64,000 nt of DNA from positions 62,001 through 126,000 of the forward strand of contig ONUH01000004.1 in the NCBI GenBank assembly GCA_900321035.1. Direction: 5' to 3'. The notes under the pieces were generated by a model, which saw only the letters and a list, made by a program, of their open reading frames with translations, did no database searches and had not been told where the DNA came from. The translations under genes and the position numbers were made by a program. Shown here in pieces: positions 51,607 to 61,477 of this stretch. This DNA comes from an uncultured Selenomonadales bacterium (lineage in GTDB: Bacteria; Bacillota; Negativicutes; Selenomonadales; Selenomonadaceae). Position 1 is the stretch's first letter. Each line of letters starts with the position of its first letter.

Positions 51607-52699
51607 CCGGTTCGTCTTCGACCTCCAGCTCTTTGCGGACGAAGGGGGAGAGAAGACGGAAGAGCCGACTGCGAAGAAAAAGTCGGACGCGAGAAACAAG
51701 GGGCAGGTGGCGAAAAGCCAGGAACTGAATGCGGCGTTCGTCCTGTTTATCGGATTTTGGACGCTGAAAGTGCTTGGCGCTTATACGTATCGTGAGATTG
51801 CCGCTTACGCGACGTATATTTTTGGAAACCTGAATACCACGGTGGATACGGAAACGGTGATGCGGCTTTTCATCGGCATCGTTACGATCCTTTTGAAGAC
51901 GGCGTTTCCGGTCATGGTGGCCATCATGATTATCGGCCTTGCCATCAATCTGGTGCAGGTCGGCTGGAATTTTACGACGGAGCCTTTGGGCTTCGATTTG
52001 GACAAGCTGAACCCCATCAACGGTTTCAGCCGCATCATTTCCAAGCGCTCCTTGGTGGAGCTGCTGAAGTCCCTGTTCAAGATTCTGATTATCGGATTGT
52101 TCCTCTATGAAAACCTGAAGGACGAGATCCTGCAGATGCCGAAGCTCATCTATCTCGACCTCAGCATGAGCATGGCGAAGATCGCCGACATCATTTTCAT
52201 GATGGCCTTCAAGATATGCGCGATATTTTTTGTGCTGGCGGTCTTGGATTATCTGTACCAGAAATGGGAGCATAACGAACAGCTCAAGATGACCAAGCAG
52301 GAGGTCAAGGAAGAGTTCAAGCAAATGGAAGGCGATCCGCAGATCAAGGGCAAGATCAAGCAGAAACAAAGAGAAATGGCAATGGCGCGCATGATGCAGG
52401 AAGTGCCGAAAGCGGACGTCATTGTGACGAACCCGACGCATTTCGCGGTGGCGCTCCGATATTCCGACGGGATGCGCGCACCGGAAGTGATTGCGAAAGG
52501 GCAGGACCTTGTCGCCCTGAGGATCAAGGACGTGGCGCGCAAAGCGGGCGTCGTGATCGTGGAAAACAAACCTTTGGCCCGCGCTCTTTACGCGGCGGTT
52601 GAGATTGGCGGCACGGTGCCGCCGGAGCTTTATAAAGCTGTGGCGGAAGTCCTCGCCTATGTTTATCATCTGAAACATCCTTATCGCTACGCCGGATGA
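51584..52699 (+). CDS. flhB: Flagellar export switch protein FlhB
   Basis: Substrate-specificity switch of the export gate, 371 residues. The N-terminal basic start is DLQLFADEGGEKTEEPTAKK, followed by ARNKGQVAKSQELNAAF. Four membrane helices follow. The cytoplasmic domain has the self-cleaving NPTH motif in VIVTNPTHFAVALRYSDG near residue 280. The start is set at TTG 51584, within the fliR end, but it has only a weak GGAAA site; ATG 51560 is an alternative. It is the least certain start in the export block. Confidence 0.94.
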   Translation: MPSELYDSRFVFDLQLFADEGGEKTEEPTAKKKSDARNKGQVAKSQELNAAFVLFIGFWTLKVLGAYTYREIAAYATYIFGNLNTTVDTETVMRLFIGIVTILLKTAFPVMVAIMIIGLAINLVQVGWNFTTEPLGFDLDKLNPINGFSRIISKRSLVELLKSLFKILIIGLFLYENLKDEILQMPKLIYLDLSMSMAKIADIIFMMAFKICAIFFVLAVLDYLYQKWEHNEQLKMTKQEVKEEFKQMEGDPQIKGKIKQKQREMAMARMMQEVPKADVIVTNPTHFAVALRYSDGMRAPEVIAKGQDLVALRIKDVARKAGVVIVENKPLARALYAAVEIGGTVPPELYKAVAEVLAYVYHLKHPYRYAG

Positions 52700-52745
52700 T
52701 CCCGAAGGGATGAAGCGCGTTGATATAGATTGAAGGAGCCGTGAA

Positions 52746-54809
52746 ATGGAAGAGAAGGGCAGCTTCATACAACAGCATAGCGATGTGCTGGTGGCGGCCG
52801 TTCTCATCATGATCGTCCTAATGATGATCATTCCGCTTCCGACGATGCTCCTCGATATCCTGCTCTGCGTGAACATCACTTTGTCGCTTGTCATCGTGCT
52901 GGTGACAATCTACAATTCGGAAGCGCTGGATTTTTCCGTTTTTCCGTCGTTGCTTTTGATTACGACGTTGTTTCGGCTGGCGCTGAATATTTCCTCGACG
53001 CGGCTGATCCTTTTGGAAGGCTATGCCGGCGAAGTCATTACCGCATTCGGTAATTTCGTCGTGGGCGGCAATGCCGTTGTCGGCTTTATCGTATTCCTGA
53101 TTCTCGTCGTCATCCAGTTCGTGGTCATCACGAAAGGCGCGGAGCGCGTGTCCGAGGTTGCGGCCCGCTTCACGCTGGACGCGATGCCGGGCAAGCAGAT
53201 GGCGATCGACGCCGACCTTAACCAGGGCGCGATTTCCGACGCCGAGGCGAAGAAGCGGCGCGAGAAGATCCAGGCTGAGGCGAGCTTTTACGGCGCTATG
53301 GACGGTGCTTCGAAGTTCGTCAAGGGCGACGCGATTGCGTCGATCATCATTACGCTGATCAATATCGGCGGCGGCTTCATCATCGGCATGCTGATGCGGA
53401 ACCTTTCGGCGATGCAGGCGCTTCAGACCTATACGCTGCTGACGGTGGGCGACGGCCTTGTAGGACAGATAGCCGCCCTTTTGATTTCCACGGCGACGGG
53501 CATCATCGTCACGCGGGCGTCCTCGGAAGGGGACAACCTCGGTTCCGATCTCGTGTCCCAGCTGTTTCGGAATCCGCGCGTGTTTTTCATCGCCTGCGGC
53601 GTGCTGACTTTGCTTGCCATTGTGCCGGGTCTTCCGGGCATTCCGTTTTTCGTGCTGGCGTCTTTGGCGGCGTTCATCGGGTATTCCCTCCGTCAGAAGC
53701 CGGAAACGCCGGAGGCGCAGACCGAGGAGCAGAAGCAGCAGGCGGCCAAGGAAAAGCAGGCGGCGACGAAGCCGGAAAATATCGTTTCGCTTTTGCAGGT
53801 CGACCCGATGGAGCTTGAAATCGGCTACAGCTTGATTCCGCTGGTCGATACGGGACAGGGCGGCGACCTTCTGGAGCGCATCGTCATGATCCGCCGCCAG
53901 TGCGCGCTGGAGCTCGGTCTGGTAGTGCCGACGATCCGTATCCGAGACAACATTCAGATAAAACCTAACTCATATATTATAAAATTAAAAGGAATTGAGA
54001 TAGCAAAGGGCGAATTATTACTTGATCACTTCCTTGCGATGAATTCCGGGACAGTGTTCGAGGAAGTGCCGGGCATCGAGACCATCGAGCCGGCGTTCGG
54101 CCTTCCGGCGCTCTGGATTACCGAGCAGCAGAGAGAGCAGGCCGAGCTGAACGGCTACACGGTGGTTGACGCCGTGTCGGTGCTTGCGACGCATCTGACC
54201 GAGGTCATCAAAGCCCATGCGGACGAAATCCTCGGCCGCAAGGAAACGCAGGATCTCGTGGACAACCTCAAGAAGACGAACGAAACGCTCGTCGAGGAGG
54301 TCATGTCGCAGATGCCGTCGGTGGGCGAGGTGCAGAAAGTGCTGGCGAATCTGTTGCGGGAGCGCATTTCGATTCGCGATATGAGCACGATTTTCGAAGT
54401 GCTGGCGGATTACGCCCGTGCGACGAAGGATACGGATATTCTGACCGAGTATGTCCGGCATGCGATGGCGCGCCAGATTACGCAGCAAAACCTGCAGAAC
54501 AATACGATTCCCTGCATCACGCTGGATCCGGCATTGGAGAACCGGATCGCCGGCGCGGTGCAGCGCACGGACCGCGGCTCGTATGTGAGCCTCGATCCCG
54601 ATACGATGCAAAAGCTTTTGACGGTGCTGAACACGGAACTGACGAAACTGACGAATATGGGCTATCAGCCGATTGTCTTGACAAGCCCGGCGGTCCGCCC
54701 GTATTTCCGAAAGCTCGTCGAGCGCTCCATCGAGGGCGTTATTATCCTTTCCCATGCGGAAATAGAACAAAGCGTGGAACTGCAAATTCTTGGGGTGGTG
54801 AAGATATAA
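52746..54809 (+). CDS. flhA: Flagellar export gate protein FlhA
   Basis: Largest export-gate protein, 687 residues, with eight membrane helices in the first 330 residues and a soluble substrate-docking domain after. The FHIPEP-family signature is seen in the conserved loop PGKQMAIDADLNQGAISDAE with AKKRREKIQAEASFYGAMDG. The C-terminal domain contains LSHAEIEQSVELQILGVVKI at the end. A short AT-rich, rare-codon patch (53952-54035) interrupts the otherwise GC-rich frame without changing it. Confidence 0.97.
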   Translation: MEEKGSFIQQHSDVLVAAVLIMIVLMMIIPLPTMLLDILLCVNITLSLVIVLVTIYNSEALDFSVFPSLLLITTLFRLALNISSTRLILLEGYAGEVITAFGNFVVGGNAVVGFIVFLILVVIQFVVITKGAERVSEVAARFTLDAMPGKQMAIDADLNQGAISDAEAKKRREKIQAEASFYGAMDGASKFVKGDAIASIIITLINIGGGFIIGMLMRNLSAMQALQTYTLLTVGDGLVGQIAALLISTATGIIVTRASSEGDNLGSDLVSQLFRNPRVFFIACGVLTLLAIVPGLPGIPFFVLASLAAFIGYSLRQKPETPEAQTEEQKQQAAKEKQAATKPENIVSLLQVDPMELEIGYSLIPLVDTGQGGDLLERIVMIRRQCALELGLVVPTIRIRDNIQIKPNSYIIKLKGIEIAKGELLLDHFLAMNSGTVFEEVPGIETIEPAFGLPALWITEQQREQAELNGYTVVDAVSVLATHLTEVIKAHADEILGRKETQDLVDNLKKTNETLVEEVMSQMPSVGEVQKVLANLLRERISIRDMSTIFEVLADYARATKDTDILTEYVRHAMARQITQQNLQNNTIPCITLDPALENRIAGAVQRTDRGSYVSLDPDTMQKLLTVLNTELTKLTNMGYQPIVLTSPAVRPYFRKLVERSIEGVIILSHAEIEQSVELQILGVVKI

Positions 54810-56390
54810 TTGCGTATCAAGGTATTTAAAGCGGCCGATCTCAAAGAGGCCATGGCCATGGTCAAAGATGAGCTTGGGCGCGACGCGGTCATTCTTCATA
54901 CGAAACGATATAAACAGGGCGGCTTCCTGGGCTATAAGGCCAAGGAGGTCGTAGAGGTCACGGCGGCGGTGGACGATGTGCCGCGCCGGCCGCGGGTGAA
55001 GCTGCCCGCGATGCCGGTTCCTTCGGCGACGCCTGCGGCGGCCCAGCCGCAGCCGCAGACGGCTGCGCGTCCGCTGAACGTGCTTTCTCAGTATAAGACG
55101 GCAGGGACGGAAGCCGGCGTTTCAAAAGCCCGGGCAAAGAGCCGGGACGTCGGCCGGCCGGCGGATGATTTTGCGTCGCTGGCGCCGGAGCCTTTGCTGA
55201 AGCCGGCACCGAAGCCGCAGGCTTCGCGCAGGACGGCGAAGCTTCGTCCGTCGCAGAAGACGGCTTCGCTGCGGATGCCGTCGGACATGGAGCCTGATTC
55301 CGCGCGGCCAAGTCTTGAGGATTTGCAGAAGGCTCTGACAGAGCCGATCCTGTCCGGCTTGGAACCGGAGATGGAAGAAGCGCTGCGGCAGCCGGAGCCG
55401 CCGGCGCCCAAAAAGAAGAAATCCCGCGTTATCAAGGCGGAAACCCTGGCGAAAAAGAATCCGGCGAAAGCGGAGCCGGCGGCGGAGGAGCCCCAGGAGC
55501 AGGAGATCCTGCCGGAAGAATCTGCCCGTCAGGCGAAAATCAACGAGCTTGAGGACGAGCTGGCGCAGATGCGTCAAATGCTGCGTCAAGTGATGAACCA
55601 ATCCCCCGGCAGTGAAGAGGGGGCGACGCTTCGGGACGCGCTGAGCATCCAGGAGCTTCGCGACGACGTGATGCAGGATATTATCCGCAAGGTTCCTCCC
55701 GCGACGATGATGCTGGGCAAGGATTCCCCCGAGGCGGTAAAGGCGCTGGGAGAATATCTGCACAGCGTTCTGAAGACCGGGAACGGGATCGGTCTGAAAG
55801 CAGGGCGGCCGAAGATTGTCGCGCTGATTGGAACTACGGGCGTAGGCAAGACGACGACGATAGCGAAGATCGCGGCCAAGTTCGTACTGGAAAAGGGCGT
55901 CCGGGAGATTGCCCTGATCGCCGCCGACAATTACCGGATCGCGGCGGTGGAGCAGCTCAAGACCTATTCCGATATATTGGGCCTTCCGCTGGAAGTCGTT
56001 TTTACGACGGCGGATTTGAAGACCAAGCTTCGGCAGCATCGTGACAAGAAACTGATCCTGATTGACACGGCGGGACGAAGCCAGAATAATGCGGAGCAGA
56101 TGGGAGAGCTCAAGGATTTCCTGGCGTCGGAGCCGTCCATCGAAAAACATCTCGTGTTGAGCGCGACGACGAAGGAGCGCGATGCGGAGACGATTTTCGA
56201 GCGTTTTGCGGCCTGCCGGCCTGACCGGATCCTGCTGACGAAAACGGATGAAACGAAAAGTCTCGGCTTTCTTGTAAATCTTCTTTTTGACCGTCGCTTG
56301 GCGTTGTCCTATTTGACAACGGGACAAACCGTGCCTGACGATATCGAACCGGCGCTGCCGGAAGCTTTGGCGAGACTCATGCTGAGGTAA
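54810..56390 (+). CDS. flhF: Flagellar biosynthesis GTPase FlhF
   Basis: SRP-type GTPase controlling flagellar number and place, 526 residues. A short N-terminal B domain (MRIKVFKAADLKEAMAMVKD) is followed by a long, low-complexity Ala/Pro/Lys linker (about residues 60-250). The NG domain has the P-loop ALIGTTGVGKTTTIAKIAAK near residue 340, DTAGRSQNN, and TKTDETKSLGFLVNLL. The start is TTG 54810, right after flhA. Confidence 0.95.
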   Translation: MRIKVFKAADLKEAMAMVKDELGRDAVILHTKRYKQGGFLGYKAKEVVEVTAAVDDVPRRPRVKLPAMPVPSATPAAAQPQPQTAARPLNVLSQYKTAGTEAGVSKARAKSRDVGRPADDFASLAPEPLLKPAPKPQASRRTAKLRPSQKTASLRMPSDMEPDSARPSLEDLQKALTEPILSGLEPEMEEALRQPEPPAPKKKKSRVIKAETLAKKNPAKAEPAAEEPQEQEILPEESARQAKINELEDELAQMRQMLRQVMNQSPGSEEGATLRDALSIQELRDDVMQDIIRKVPPATMMLGKDSPEAVKALGEYLHSVLKTGNGIGLKAGRPKIVALIGTTGVGKTTTIAKIAAKFVLEKGVREIALIAADNYRIAAVEQLKTYSDILGLPLEVVFTTADLKTKLRQHRDKKLILIDTAGRSQNNAEQMGELKDFLASEPSIEKHLVLSATTKERDAETIFERFAACRPDRILLTKTDETKSLGFLVNLLFDRRLALSYLTTGQTVPDDIEPALPEALARLMLR

Positions 56391-56396
56391 TGAGCT

Positions 56397-57380
56397 ATGA
56401 AAGATCAGGCGGCGAGCCTTCGGGAGCTCGTGCAGGGGAAAATTGAATACGGCATGCCGCAGGCTGCGCCCCGTGTCGCACCGGCCCCGCCCCCGACGCC
56501 GTCTGTCGTGGTCGTCCCGCCGCAAGGCGGCGTACAAACTGTCGTGCCGGCGTACAAGCGGGTTTTTCGTCCGACGATACGGACGAGCGCGCGGGTTATC
56601 GCCATCACGAGCGGAAAAGGCGGCGTAGGAAAGACAAATCTGACGGTGAATTTGGCGATTGCCATGGGAAAGATCGGGCGGCGCGTGATGGTGATCGACG
56701 CCGACCTTGGCATGGCCAATGTGGACGTCGTGCTCGGCACGGTTTCCAAGCATCACCTGATGCAGCTTTTGAAGCCTGAGGTGACTTTGGAAGACGTCTT
56801 GATTCACGGCCCTTACGGCGTGAAATACATTTCCGGCGGTTCGGCTATCGAACGGGCCGTGGACTTTACCCCGCAGGAACGGCAGCGCCTCATGGATAAG
56901 CTGACCGCTTGCGAATCCATGGCGGACATTGTTTTAGTCGATACAGGAGCCGGAATCGGGCGGAACGTGCTCGATTTTGTCCTCGCGGCGGACGAGGTCA
57001 TCCTTGTGACGACGCCGGAACCGACGGCGCTGACCGACGCGTACGCGGTGATGAAAACCTATAGCCTGAAATCCGGCAAAAAAGACTTGAAGATAGTCGT
57101 CAATCGCGTATATGATGAAGCCGAGGGAAACGAAGTTTTGACGAAACTCGGGCGGACGTCGGAAAAATTTCTTTCGATGCCGCTGACGAGTTTAGGTATA
57201 ATTTATGAAGACAGAAATGTCATGAACGCGGTAAAAAAGCAGACGCCGCTCCTGGCGGCCTATCCTGACGCGATGTCGGCCCGCTGCATCGAAGCGGTGG
57301 CAAAAAATGTTCTTTATGGAGGACAGCACGAAATTCGTTGGGGATGGAAAGGATTTTTGCAAAAGATGTTGAATTTCTAA
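56397..57380 (+). CDS. flhG: MinD/ParA-type ATPase FlhG (FleN, YlxH)
   Basis: Partner ATPase of FlhF that limits flagellar number, 327 residues. An N-terminal segment with the FlhF-activating motif (QAASLRELVQGKIEYG start) precedes the deviant Walker A ITSGKGGVGKTNLTVNLAIA near residue 70, then VIDADLGMANVDVVLG and VDTGAGIGRNVLDFVLAADE. GAGGTAATGAGC precedes the ATG. Confidence 0.95.
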   Translation: MKDQAASLRELVQGKIEYGMPQAAPRVAPAPPPTPSVVVVPPQGGVQTVVPAYKRVFRPTIRTSARVIAITSGKGGVGKTNLTVNLAIAMGKIGRRVMVIDADLGMANVDVVLGTVSKHHLMQLLKPEVTLEDVLIHGPYGVKYISGGSAIERAVDFTPQERQRLMDKLTACESMADIVLVDTGAGIGRNVLDFVLAADEVILVTTPEPTALTDAYAVMKTYSLKSGKKDLKIVVNRVYDEAEGNEVLTKLGRTSEKFLSMPLTSLGIIYEDRNVMNAVKKQTPLLAAYPDAMSARCIEAVAKNVLYGGQHEIRWGWKGFLQKMLNF

Positions 57381-57441
57381 TAAAGGGGTTTTTCGCATCG
57401 AAAGATGCTTTCTATAAATTTTTTTGATAGGAGGGCCAATT

Positions 57442-57570
57442 ATGCTATGCGACGCTGTAAGTACGCGCTGCATGATGGACGCGGACAAAGGAATGTTCAG
57501 AGGTTGGGGCTTTATGCGCGACAAGTTCATGGAAAGTCATGTGAGGGAGCCTTACACCCCACAGGCATGA
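57442..57570 (+). CDS. 42-residue hypothetical protein between flhG and cheB
   Basis: Frame of 42 codons with a strong GGAGGG ribosome site at proper spacing. The product (MLCDAVSTRCMMDADKG ... GWGFMRDKFMESHVREPY) has two cysteines, six Met and several aromatic and charged residues, with no signal peptide or membrane helix. It occupies the gap between the flhG and cheB genes, where Bacillus has none. A small GAAA-tetraloop hairpin (GCATC/GATGC, 57394-57407) precedes it. I know no family for it. Confidence 0.55.
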   Translation: MLCDAVSTRCMMDADKGMFRGWGFMRDKFMESHVREPYTPQA

Positions 57571-57653
57571 TTTGACGCGGTCGATGGTCAATCGGTCGGG
57601 GAAAGACAGCGACTGGAAGAAATGCCCGGAAGGGCCGGATAGGGGTGCAAATC

Positions 57654-58868
57654 ATGTTTCGAGTTTTAATAGCCGACGACTCTGCTTTCATGCGCATGGT
57701 GCTGTCGGATATGTTCAAAAAACAGCCGGATTTTGAAGTCGTTGCGACCGCGACAAACGGAAAAGACGCGGTGGAAAAGGTCAAGACATTGAAGCCTGAC
57801 TTAGTGACGATGGACGTCAATATGCCGGTGCTGGATGGGCTGCAGGCATTGGAAATCATCATGAATGATTGTCCGACGCCCGTCCTCATGTTCTCCAGCC
57901 TTACCCAGGACGGGACGAAGGCGACGATCAAGGCGCTGTCGCTCGGCGCCGTGGATTTCGTCAGCAAGGCGGGGGGGTCCATCTCCAAGGTGGATACCGT
58001 CGAGGACGAGATCCTGACAAAAGCGAGAACGGCGGTACATGCGGGCGGCATTTTCCGGCGGTCATCCTCACCGCCGCCAGCGCCCGAAACGCCTCCGGTC
58101 CCACCGAAGCCGAAGGAACCGGAAAAGACACCGGAAAAGGAACCGGAAAAGGCGCCGGAGAAAGAGGTCAGCGCGGGTTCACCGCCGGTGATGCGGAGAA
58201 TTTCCCTTCCGACACGAAAGGGCTACACGCCTCCGTCGGCTCCGCCGCCGCTTGTGGCACGACCAAAGCCGGTGATACGCGCGGTATCGCCGAAGGGAGG
58301 AACCGGCCGGAAATTGGTGGTACTGGGGTGCTCGACAGGCGGACCGAAAGCGCTTCAGACCGTCGTGGCGGGATTGCCAAAAAATCTTCCCTGCGGCGTC
58401 TTGATTGTGCAGCACATGCCGCCGGGCTTTACAAAATCTTTGGCGGAAAGATTAAACGAAATCTCAAAAATTTCCGTGAAAGAAGCGGAAAATCATGATA
58501 TGATAGAAGCAGGGCATGTGTATATCGCACCGGGAAATTTTCACATGACGGTCTCAGGCTCCGGTCGGGAGATTCTGCTGAATCAGGACCCGCCAATCGG
58601 AACGCTTCGTCCCGCGGCCGACGTACTGTTCAAGTCGGCGGCTCCGTTGGGCAGGGATATAGTTTCAGTCATCCTGACCGGCATGGGAAGCGACGGCGCG
58701 AACGGCATGACGGAAATAAAAAAGACGGGCGGATACGTCATCGCGGAGAGCGAAGAAACCGCTATCGTTTACGGAATGCCGAAAGTCGTCGTCGATTTAG
58801 GGCTTGCCGACGAAGTGAAGCCTCTGCAAAATATTGCGGGCGCGATCGTAAATGCAGTCAGCCATTAA
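57654..58868 (+). CDS. cheB: Chemotaxis methylesterase/deamidase CheB
   Basis: Receptor adaptation enzyme of 404 residues. The receiver domain (VLIADDSAFMRMVLSDMF; DLVTMDVNMPVLDGLQALE) is joined to the methylesterase by an unusually long Pro/Glu/Lys linker (about residues 145-210, repeats of EKxPEKEP). Catalytic residues are Ser in GCSTGGPKAL, His in VQHMPPGFTKSLAERL and Asp in MGSDGANGM. The start at 57654 has AGGGG eight bases upstream; a GTG at 57645 is less likely. Confidence 0.96.
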   Translation: MFRVLIADDSAFMRMVLSDMFKKQPDFEVVATATNGKDAVEKVKTLKPDLVTMDVNMPVLDGLQALEIIMNDCPTPVLMFSSLTQDGTKATIKALSLGAVDFVSKAGGSISKVDTVEDEILTKARTAVHAGGIFRRSSSPPPAPETPPVPPKPKEPEKTPEKEPEKAPEKEVSAGSPPVMRRISLPTRKGYTPPSAPPPLVARPKPVIRAVSPKGGTGRKLVVLGCSTGGPKALQTVVAGLPKNLPCGVLIVQHMPPGFTKSLAERLNEISKISVKEAENHDMIEAGHVYIAPGNFHMTVSGSGREILLNQDPPIGTLRPAADVLFKSAAPLGRDIVSVILTGMGSDGANGMTEIKKTGGYVIAESEETAIVYGMPKVVVDLGLADEVKPLQNIAGAIVNAVSH

Positions 58869-58890
58869 GGAAGAAATAGGGGGAATAAAA

Positions 58891-60972
58891 ATGGACACAA
58901 ATCAGTACATGGAAATGTTTTTGGAAGAATCACGTGAACATTTGCAGTCGCTGAACGATGGCCTCTTGGCATTGGAGAACGATCCGGAAGAGGTATCGGT
59001 CGTCAATGACATCTTCCGGAATGCTCATACGATCAAGGGCATGTCGGCGACGATGGGATTTACGAAAATCGCCGAGCTGACGCATGACATGGAAAATGTC
59101 TTCGACCTTTTGCGCAAAGAGCAGATGAAGGTCAACCCTGATATCATGGACACGCTCTTCAAGACCATTGATTCCTTGGAGCAAATGATCGAGAGCGTCG
59201 GCTCCGGCGGACCGGAGGACGTGGTTGACATCACGAGCTTCGCTTCGAAGCTCAGCGCGCTGGCAAGCGGCAAATCCATCTCGGAAGCCGAGCCTGCGCC
59301 GGCTCCTGCGGCTGAGGCTGCTCCTGCGGCTCCTGCAGCTGGGTCGTCCATCGAATACTCGGATACGGACAAAGACGTCATTTTAGAAGCGGCGAACGGC
59401 GGCATGCATGCGTACCATATCAAGGTGACGCTTGCCGCGGGCTGCGTGCTGAAATCGGCGCGCACGTATATGGTCATGAATTCTCTCGATCAGGTCGGCG
59501 AGGTCGTCAAGTCGGTTCCGCCGGCAGAAGATCTGGAGCAGGAGAAGTTTGACCAGTCTTTCGACGTTGTGGTTGTTACGGATTCTGAAATGAAACCGAT
59601 TGAAGACACGCTGCTTTCCATCTCGGAAGTGGATACGGTGGAAATGACGGACGCAGTCGAAGAAATCAAGCAATTGGAAGCTCCGGCAGCTGCTGCGGCA
59701 CCGGCAGAGGCAGCCGCGCCCGCGGCCAGCAATGTGCCCGCCACGACGGCGCCCACGGCGCCCGCTGCGAAGTCTGCGGCGCCGCCTGCCAAGAAGCCTG
59801 CGGCGGATGCGAAGAAGCTCAAGGGCGGCCAGTCCGTGCGCGTCGATATCGAGAAACTCGATACGCTGCTCAACCTCATGGGAGAGCTCGTCATCAACAA
59901 GGTCCGGCTGGAGCAGATCGGCATTACGCATCGGCTGACGGAACTGACGGAGACCTTGGAGCAGATGGACCGCGTCACGACGGATTTGCAGACGGTTGTC
60001 ATGAAAGTCCGCATGGTTCCGGTCGGGCAGGTATTCAACCGCTTCCCGCGCATGGTCCGCGACCTTGCAAAGGAATTGAACAAGGAATTGAACCTGACCG
60101 TCGAGGGCGAGGAAACAGAACTCGACCGCACGGTTATCGACGAGATCGGCGATCCGATTATGCATCTTTTGCGTAATTCGCTCGACCACGGTCTTGAGCA
60201 TCCGGATGAGCGCGAGGCGAAAGGCAAGCCGCGTATCGGCGAGGTCGGCCTGATCGCGCGTCACGAAGGCAACAACGTCGTCATCATGGTCACCGACGAC
60301 GGCAAAGGCATCGACGCGGACGTCATTCGCCGCAAAGCCGTTGAAAAGGGCATGATTTCGCAGGAAGAGGCGGACAGCCTCGACGACGCGGATGCGGTGC
60401 GGCTGATTTTCCTGCCGGGCTTCTCGACGGCGGAGCAGATTACGGACGTTTCGGGCCGCGGCGTCGGCATGGACGTCGTCCGCAGCAAGATCGAAACCCT
60501 CGGCGGCCATGTGGACGTCGAGACGAAGATCGACGAAGGCAGCGTGTTCAAGATCAAGCTGCCGCTGACGCTGGCGATTATCCAGGCTCTGCTCGTCAAA
60601 GTGCAGGAAGAGATGTATGCGATTCCTCTCGGTTCCATCGACAGTACCATCAATATCACGCAGGAAGATATCAAGACGGTCCGCAACAAGGAAGTTATCG
60701 TCCTGCGCGGACAGATTATCCCCATTATCCGGCTTGGCGACGTCCTCAATGTGCCGCGTGTAAACGAGAAGGACAACGACGATATCTTCGTCGTCGTCGT
60801 TCATATCGGCGAGCGCAAGGCAGGCATCGTGGTCGACAACCTGATCGGCCAGCAGGAAATCGTTATCAAGACGCTGGGCAAGCTCCTTGCGGGGCTCAAG
60901 GTCATCTCCGGCGCGACGGTTCTCGGCGATGGTCGTGTAGCGATGATTCTCGATGTCAGCGCGTTGATGTGA
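58891..60972 (+). CDS. cheA: Chemotaxis histidine kinase CheA
   Basis: Central kinase of 693 residues. P1 has the phospho-His in RNAHTIKGMSATMGF near residue 47. An Ala/Pro linker leads to the CheY/CheB-binding P2 (about 175-270), then a second linker. P3 dimer helices start near residue 320 (VRVDIEKLDTLLNLMGELVI). The P4 ATPase has DEIGDPIMHLLRNSLDHGLE and TDDGKGID, and the last 135 residues are the P5 CheW-like domain. AGGGGGAA precedes the ATG at 58891. Confidence 0.97.
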   Translation: MDTNQYMEMFLEESREHLQSLNDGLLALENDPEEVSVVNDIFRNAHTIKGMSATMGFTKIAELTHDMENVFDLLRKEQMKVNPDIMDTLFKTIDSLEQMIESVGSGGPEDVVDITSFASKLSALASGKSISEAEPAPAPAAEAAPAAPAAGSSIEYSDTDKDVILEAANGGMHAYHIKVTLAAGCVLKSARTYMVMNSLDQVGEVVKSVPPAEDLEQEKFDQSFDVVVVTDSEMKPIEDTLLSISEVDTVEMTDAVEEIKQLEAPAAAAAPAEAAAPAASNVPATTAPTAPAAKSAAPPAKKPAADAKKLKGGQSVRVDIEKLDTLLNLMGELVINKVRLEQIGITHRLTELTETLEQMDRVTTDLQTVVMKVRMVPVGQVFNRFPRMVRDLAKELNKELNLTVEGEETELDRTVIDEIGDPIMHLLRNSLDHGLEHPDEREAKGKPRIGEVGLIARHEGNNVVIMVTDDGKGIDADVIRRKAVEKGMISQEEADSLDDADAVRLIFLPGFSTAEQITDVSGRGVGMDVVRSKIETLGGHVDVETKIDEGSVFKIKLPLTLAIIQALLVKVQEEMYAIPLGSIDSTINITQEDIKTVRNKEVIVLRGQIIPIIRLGDVLNVPRVNEKDNDDIFVVVVHIGERKAGIVVDNLIGQQEIVIKTLGKLLAGLKVISGATVLGDGRVAMILDVSALM

Positions 60973-60991
60973 GCGGAAGGGGGAATTAACG

Positions 60992-61459
60992 ATGGCAAAA
61001 GCAGAATTGATGAATGTGGTGGAAGGCGAAGTCCAGGTCGTGGCGTTTAAGCTGCGCAAAGAGGAATACGGCTTTAATATACTGAACGTCAAGGAAATCA
61101 AAGGGCTTACGGATATTACGCGTGTGCCGTTCGCTTCGGATTTCATCAAGGGCGTTATCAACTTGCGCGGCTCGGTGCTTCCGGTCATTGACCTGAAAAA
61201 GCGCCTCGGCCTGCAGGATATGGAATATACAGACGATACGCGTATCGTCGTCGTCCGGGAGGACGATCTGGAAGTCGGCATGATTGTCGATGCCGTGACG
61301 GGCGTTATCACGCTGAACGGCGAGCACATCGATGCGGCGAAAGCGGTGGACAACGAAAACAGCCGCTTTATTACGGGCGTCGGCAAGGTGGAAGAGGAAC
61401 GGCTTATTATTCTTCTCAATCTTGAAGCTATCATAGGGCTTCAGGATGAAATCAAATGA
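60992..61459 (+). CDS. cheW: Chemotaxis adaptor CheW
   Basis: Coupling protein between receptors and CheA, 155 residues, one CheW fold. Characteristic segments are VVAFKLRKEEYGFNILNVKE, ITRVPFASDFIKGVINLRGS, VLPVIDLKKRLGL and the VEEERLIILLNLEAI end. AAGGGGGAA precedes the ATG. Confidence 0.97.
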   Translation: MAKAELMNVVEGEVQVVAFKLRKEEYGFNILNVKEIKGLTDITRVPFASDFIKGVINLRGSVLPVIDLKKRLGLQDMEYTDDTRIVVVREDDLEVGMIVDAVTGVITLNGEHIDAAKAVDNENSRFITGVGKVEEERLIILLNLEAIIGLQDEIK

Positions 61460-61477
61460 CGAAAGAGAGGAGCAACC

